A DNA stretch of 64,000 nucleotides from positions 124,001 through 188,000 of the forward strand of contig LR877165.1 in the NCBI GenBank assembly GCA_903995115.1, given 5' to 3'. Every line of letters starts with the position of its first letter. Position 1 is the stretch's first letter. The DNA comes from Angomonas deanei. Lineage: Eukaryota > Euglenozoa > Kinetoplastea > Trypanosomatida > Trypanosomatidae. Under the pieces are notes generated by a model, which saw nothing but the letters and a program-made list of their open reading frames with translations, was not told the DNA's origin and did no database searches. Made by a program: the position numbers and the translations under genes. Shown in pieces: positions 58,001 to 64,000 of the stretch.

Positions 58001-61000
58001 GGGCGAGCAGGCTAATGTGGTTCAGCTGCAGCTCACAGTGGGCGGCGTTAAACAATTTTTTGTGCTCCATCGTTTCCGGTCCCAACGTCAACTTGCGCAC
58101 TTTTGCAAAGTTACACTGCGCGTCCAGAAAGTGGAAGTACTCCTCATTGGACACCGTGCCGGGGAAAAGACACTCATCACTGCGGATGAGCCACTCACAC
58201 TCCGTCGGGCTCAACACCGGCACCGTGGCGACGTACGAGGTATACTTTTGAAGATACGACGTTCGCAGCTCTGTGGGCCGATACCCTTCCGTCACCTCCG
58301 TCGCCTCGATATACTGCTTGTTAAACTCCTTGATCCGCTTAATGTAGTCTCCCCGTGACTTCATGGAACTTTTGTGAGCCAAGTCCGTCTTCTGCTTCAT
58401 TCGGTGCGAGATGAGCGTCTCCATCGAGGAGGCGTGCTTCTTGCAGTATGCGTCAAAGGCGAGGATGGCCTGATCGTCCGTTTCCTTCAGCAATACATCA
58501 CAAAGGGCGTCGTAGAGGGAGAAGCGCTGGGTCAGCGTGCGCACCGCAAAGGCCTTTTTCAACTCCTTTGTGCGGTGGTAGACCTTCACCATGTGACGGA
58601 AGATCAACACAATCAATCGATTCCGGTGAAACGCGTCGGCCTCACTCATCCACACTGGGGGAATGGAAATGTACACCTTGTAAAGAGTTCGAAACAAACA
58701 CTCAATGCTGCCCTTCATCTTGAATCCACGGCGAATCACCAATGTGGTGAGCGAGTAGATCGTCTCAATCTGCTCCAATGATACGTCCTGGGTGGACGGC
58801 TTATTCAGGACAAAAATGCAACACTTCAACACCTGACACCCCAGCTGGTGAATGTACCGTGCCGGCCAACTCTGCGATAGCACCAACAAGGAGGTAAAGT
58901 AGTGGTAAATCATGTTCAAGTCCACCACACTCGTCGACAGTAAATCGACCACCAACTCTGAAAAGTGGCTCACGTTGAACAGAAATATCTCAGAGCACAT
59001 TTGCGTCCCAGCGCGCGACTCCTTCGACTCCATCGAGCGGACAGAGTAGTTGGAGTCGGACGAGGAGGATCTCGAGTGTGCACCGGTGGTCGCCTGGGTG
59101 AAGTCATCCGTACTGCGACTAATCGGGAACGGCGTGAGCGACTCTATTCCGTCGGTGCTGGTGGGGTGGTCTGGGTTTTGTTGGTCCCGCACGTTGCTGA
59201 TCACGTGTGACTGGAAGTACTTGATCAAGGTGGAAATGGAATCATCCCCAGTCGACTTGGACGACAGAATGAGGAGCATTTGAAACAAGAGACCGCCACA
59301 GGAGCCGTACGAAGGACCACCGACCCATCCCTGGTGAGAAGGGGTCTGTAGGGACGCCTTGATGAGCGAGCCCAACACACCGACCGCCTCCCGGCGCACC
59401 ACCTCCCCAACCACCTCCACAATCTTTCCAAAATCATCAAAGTGAACAAACGTGGGATCTTGCACATCCGCGAGCGACGGGGGATTGTCCAACAGTTCCG
59501 CCGCATTTCCTAACGTCCCTGCTAGCTGCATTCTGTCACTATCGGTGGATGAGGTGCAGGAGGAGGAGTCGTCCTCGTCGTCTTCCACCCCCACCGTCTC
59601 CGTAGTGACCGTCTTGTCCGCCACCGTACTCGTCCCGCTGCTCATCGAATTAATCGGGGGCAGCAGACTGGCAAAGTGGGCGGCGAGGGAGTTCTGCTCC
59701 GAGTCCACGGAGACGTCCGTTTGGTCCCGTGGGAGGGTCAGCGGGTTCTCGTACTCCTCCATGTTTGCCTTGTTAGGGGACGGACCGTCTTCCGGTTCCG
59801 ACGTGGGCGCCGGCGACGGGGATCGCCTGGACGGCACGGGGGAGTTCTCCGAGTTCGAGGTCACCGCTCCTTCCAGCGTAGGTTTGCCCCGGATAGGGGC
59901 GGGGTTAATACTATCCACAAACTCATCCCAGCTCCCGAGGCGCGCGCGCAGGTTGGTTCGAGAGATGTAACTGATAAACGCACTGAAGGCCGTCACCTGG
60001 ATAGGGGAACTCACGAACACATAATACAGTGAAGACATGGTGGCAAACCGTCGCAGCGTACTCAAACAGAACAGCGTCGCCTCGTGTTTGCGGCTCACCT
60101 TGTCGATTCGCTCCTCCTTCGTCAACGCCTTTTCAAATAAGTGACTAAACCGATTGACTTGATTCGTCACTTGCAAAAGCACACAAACACGGAGCACAGC
60201 GAAGGCGCGCTTGTACTTTGGGTGCCGGACTCGTTCAAACGCAAAGGTGCGATGCGGAATGGCAAACGTATTGTTCATGGTAGGGGACCCACTCGTGAAG
60301 CTGGGCGCACCTTTTGAGAAGGACACATTCTCCGGATCGGTAATCGAAAATGGTATGTCAGGGAGCTCCGTCTTAGGAAAGAAGGAAGTGTTCGCGTTAA
60401 TCGTAAAACTGTGGGAGATGTTCTCGTGCGAAAAGGAGTGAGAAAGACTGTTGTTAATCAACTTGGGCGACAAGTCCGGCTCCGTCGACTCTCGCAGCAC
60501 TTCCATCAGGCGTCGTCGAATCGAGTTCTTATACCGCTTTGCCTTGAGAAACAACATGAACCGACAGCACACCCGGGCGAGACTAAAGTATCGACGAATG
60601 CGGAAAGACATCTTCTGCTGGCGGAGAAGCGTGGAGTACGTGGGGACTTGATCAAAGTAGGGCCAGCTAATAATACTCGACAAGTGAAGGGTGAACATTT
60701 TCACAAAGATGGGCGATATCACCACGTTGGGGACCGGCTGGAAGGAACCCAGACAGCTGTCTAGCTGCTTCAAAATAGATATTTTCTCCGACATGAGATC
60801 CAGGTTCTTTTCTGCGCCAATCGTAAATGCCAGAAGGAGTAAAATCACGTCTTCGTACTTGGCGTGGGGGAAGAGTGCCTCGATAACGCTCGACTGGTGC
60901 TGCGCTACTTCGGCACGGAGCGCGGGGGAGATGGACACCGCTTCAAAGAACAATTTCGTGGCGTAGACCACACTGGCAGGGTTTGCAAACCGTCCAATCA

Positions 61001-64000
61001 CGGTGATGTACCACGGAAGCCCCACATGCCGGGCGAAACACTTCATAAAAACAGCACTGGACGAAAGGTCCACCAGACTCCGTAGAATCATCGTCACCAC
61101 ATTGTCGGAGGTTCGAAACGGGAGTGGCACGCGTACGTTGCTCGTCTCCGGCAAGGTCACCGTGACACTGGGGTTGAATCGGCTGGTCACCGTCATCTCC
61201 GTCGGGCTCACGACCGACGTCAGCGACACCAACGAGTGAATCACAAACTCCTCCATATCACTAGCGACGACAATCCGCTGGGTGCATTTGACAATCATAT
61301 TACGCAGTGGTAAAGGGGTGATCGGGGCAATGCGGATCATGGAGTGCAATAACCGGTCGACAAAACAGTTGCCGACAATGTACTTTGCATTGTGCCGCGC
61401 GTACTGGCATTGCGTGGGTATAAAAAGCGTCTCCAGCCGCTGCAGCACGTGTCGCGCACACGCATCCGGCATCCTCGCGTACAACTCACTATCCGACAAG
61501 ACAAACTTGAACAACTGTCGGTTCGTAATGATGTCGTGATGAACGTCATTCACAATCACATACTGCACGCCAACACTTAAAAGAAAGTCTGCCGCCCGTA
61601 TCGTCATGAGCGAGGCCGACTTCTCCTTCAAAATAAACAGCAGCAAAAGGTACAGATTGGGGTGAATTGTCGTCACCACTGACACATGCTTAATACAGTC
61701 CGAGATCATTTCAAGCACCTCCTCAAACTCGGTAGACGTCGCCGCGTCATGGAGCCAGTTGAGCATAATATTCATTCCCCCGTGCACCACCCAAAGGGTC
61801 TGGAAGCTGATCCACCGCTTCGGTAGCGGCGCATGACGGCCGATCACTTTCGCAATAATGGGTACCCGACCTTCGCAATCCAAAATGTTCAGCAACAGGG
61901 AATGATTATTCTCGTACGGCACGTAGCGGGCAATCCGGTCGCTCACAGGGGACGCCACATCAGCGTTGTGGGTCTCCCTCGCAATCTCTCGCGTCGCAAT
62001 CTTCTCCGGCTGATCTAGCATTGGTATCACCGCCAAGTTCGCCTCAATCTCTGGCCGCGTCAGCTCATTGTCCCATATGGCAATATCACCAATCGAATAT
62101 AAGGAGTCCGGCACCGTCTGGTCCGCAAATCCTACCCGAATACAAATTTCAGACCCGGTTGGAATAGACGGCATGGTGGCGCTGCCCACGAAGAAACCGT
62201 TCAGGTACACACTGACCGTCTGTCGCACGCTCACGACCGCACTGAAATGCAGCCACTTCCTCGCCTGGAAATTTTGCAGTGCGTTACTCTCGTTCAATGG
62301 GGTGTTGTGGCCGTGATAGCCAATCTGCACACTGTCACCACTGGAGACGAAAAGTAATACCGAATTTTGCGCTGTGGCGGCCGTGGGGCCGGATGTCGTT
62401 TCACTGCTACTAAACTGAAACAATGGAATGAAGCTGTAAATGTCGTCAAAGTAAAAGTAACCCGAGATGGTCAACCCTTTCGCGGGCCAGGAGCCCACGT
62501 TAATCTTCACGCCACCCGTATGACTAAACCGTATCTCACTTCGCTGCGGTGAATTGAGGAGAATCGGCCGCCAGAAGTTCAGCAAATCCCTGGGAGGTCC
62601 AGTGAAGGGCAAAAAGTCATTAATGTAATCGTCAGGGAGCTCCAAGTAGGGGATAAGCGTCGTGAGCCGCTCCTCTTTGACAAACTGACGAATGGCAAAC
62701 GAGTCCACGACGGTGGTGTTCTTGAGGGTGAGCGTCAGCACCTCCAGTAGGTTGTCGTAGAGGGAACGATGGTGGTGCTTCAGATTGACAGCGATAGGGG
62801 GAAGGAGGTCGAGAAATATTGGTTTATCCGCGGAGCAGTTGCGGCTGGGTAAATGATAACTTCCAAAGATGGCATTCGACATCGTATTCCGGGAGGTAAA
62901 GTAGTTCACCGTGGCGGCGTCGACGGCGGCCTGACTCACCATGACTTGATACTCCGCCCCGCTCATGAGGGTTAGGACAGCGGTCAGCTTTTGAATAAAG
63001 TGGGTCTCCTGCAGACAAGGGGAAAACCCCTGCTCCGGCTCAAACGCACAGAAGAACTAAAAAGCTCCGATACTAGTTTTAGAACGTTGACGTGGACGTG
63101 GGGAGATCGCAGGACAGAGCACAGCGCCTCCAGGGCGCCATCGAAGCAGCCATGCTTCACCAACCACTTGCGCCGCTCCGTGTAAATGTTGAGGACATCC
63201 TTCATGGTAAACAGATAGTTTGCCAGCACCGACAGCAATTGGGTCGCCAGGGAGATGTCGCACTCCGCAATGACACGACAGTGCGCACGGTAGACTTCCT
63301 CAAAGTCAAAGGTGGCCACAATACACTCTTTTCCGAGGTTTACAAGGTTAATATTCGTGCTAGAAAACAGCGAGAAGAGAAGATCAATCTTCTCCGTCGA
63401 CACCAACGACGGAAACCGCGTGAGGACGGTTTTGAAAATTTTGGAGAGCGACTCCACTGAGGAGGAGGAGTGTTCAAATATCTTTTCGCCCACCATGGGT
63501 AGGTTGCGCCCGTAGAGGGAGGTATTACCGAACAGCCCCAGGTGATTGTCCTTGAAGGAGGCACCGCTGTCTACCATGATTTTAAGCCCCCTCGGACTGC
63601 CTTCCTTTCCTTCGGGTGTGGTGGGATTGATGGGGATGCTATCTTTCGGTAACTGATTGTGATTGAGGGCCCGCTCAAATAATCCCATCAGCACACTAAT
63701 CGAACGAATATCCATATCCTCGTCACACTGCGAGTTCACACACGCGTACATCCACAGCGACACCACCCGCGCAAAGTAGGGTTCCAAGTAGGCGATACCC
63801 ATTGGTAATTGTTCCGTCACCGGTTCCTGCTCCCTGCTTCTCCGCCGGCTATGTCCCTCCGTCGGGGTTTGAAAAAAGTACGGCGGTAGCTCGGTGAGTA
63901 AAATTTCTTCCGTCGTCAGTGGATTCAGCCCTAATGAAAAGTAGACCCCCTCTAGTGCGGACAGCACCTTGTCAACGAGGTAAGAAAACTCCGACCGAGA
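55076..64000 (-). CDS. Very large BEACH-WD40 protein (neurobeachin/LvsA type), 5' end beyond window, two frame breaks
   Basis: Three frames join into one protein of more than 2960 residues. Frame one is open from the window edge (64000) to 62984; its last codons diverge after the residues VSELFSS (near 63055) and the sequence continues in the next frame (FCAFEPEQGFSP...), which holds the ATG at 62966 in mid-protein. The middle frame carries a concanavalin/laminin-G-like domain (GLTISGYFYF, WLHFSAVVS), long helical repeats, an acidic Ser-rich linker, a PH-BEACH domain and the BEACH domain (SNYDYLLFLNQIAGR, FPWVIADYTS, IDLVFGVRRRG). Near 56472 it shifts +1 into VIIAEVDNFGQTPMQLF, the BEACH C-terminal motif, then WD40 repeats (HKDGSLSLWRM) and a basic end. 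BEACH proteins act as scaffolds in membrane traffic and lysosome size control. Neither downstream frame has a sensible start, so separate genes are unlikely. Confidence 0.85.

Overview
This looks like nuclear DNA of a kinetoplastid protist. The supported genes are intron-free and all lie on the minus strand, as in one polycistronic unit transcribed from about 64000 down to 1. Many starts are preceded by a T-rich tract ending in AG, as expected for spliced-leader trans-splicing. Two family-level clues agree. There are two PWWP-containing TFIIS proteins, and three membrane-anchored CHAP proteins closest to the amidase half of glutathionylspermidine/trypanothione synthetase. The long A/T homopolymers between genes and the moderate coding GC do not look like Leishmania. 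A free-living or early-branching kinetoplastid is a guess only.

Upstream half (64000 to 40564): a very large BEACH/WD40 protein, a GTPBP1/2-like GTPase, a small one-TM protein, two adjacent PWWP-TFIIS genes (one keeping the catalytic Asp-Glu, one without it), a three-copy set of CHAP amidase-like type II membrane proteins interleaved with a lipid-anchored small protein and an HCxxGKxR phosphatase, and three unrecognised small proteins. A 2.58 kb interval with no supported gene follows (37980-40563); its composition differs from every other spacer here.

Downstream half (37979 to 1): a block of six giant genes (2287-6948, 9204-14423, 15016-19639, 20144-24902, 25517-29665, 30340-36156). By my reading they hold about 19 tandem copies of a degenerate kinesin motor-like domain of about 300-350 residues. 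The order of kinesin landmarks survives: F-x-x-D-E-V, a G-[YH]-N strand before the P-loop position, the 'xxExxxDLL' strand-helix, the 'SSLxxVDL'-like strand, and 'LGGxCxT' near the C-terminal helix. The Walker P-loop and both switch motifs are gone. Each unit ends with new conserved motifs (G-S-V-x-x-[FY]-[IV], then L-K-N-P-x4-P-x2-Y). A seventh family member, cut by the window edge at 1-798, shares the Met/Gly/Tyr-rich N-terminal tail with two of the giants. Small low-complexity proteins (1705-2010, 7590-8507, 36999-37979, perhaps 1014-1349) are interleaved. I infer a co-transcribed set of structural, probably cytoskeletal, proteins built from dead motor domains. This is the strongest candidate here for something undescribed.

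Six genes or gene segments show single-nucleotide breaks with homologous sequence resuming in another frame (near 15635, 22660, 43460, 53316, 56472, 63055). Their mixed direction and the lack of other decay suggest assembly indels for most. The CHAP copy at 43052-44204 has also lost its catalytic cysteine and may be a real pseudogene. No tRNA, rRNA, CRISPR or intact mobile element was seen.
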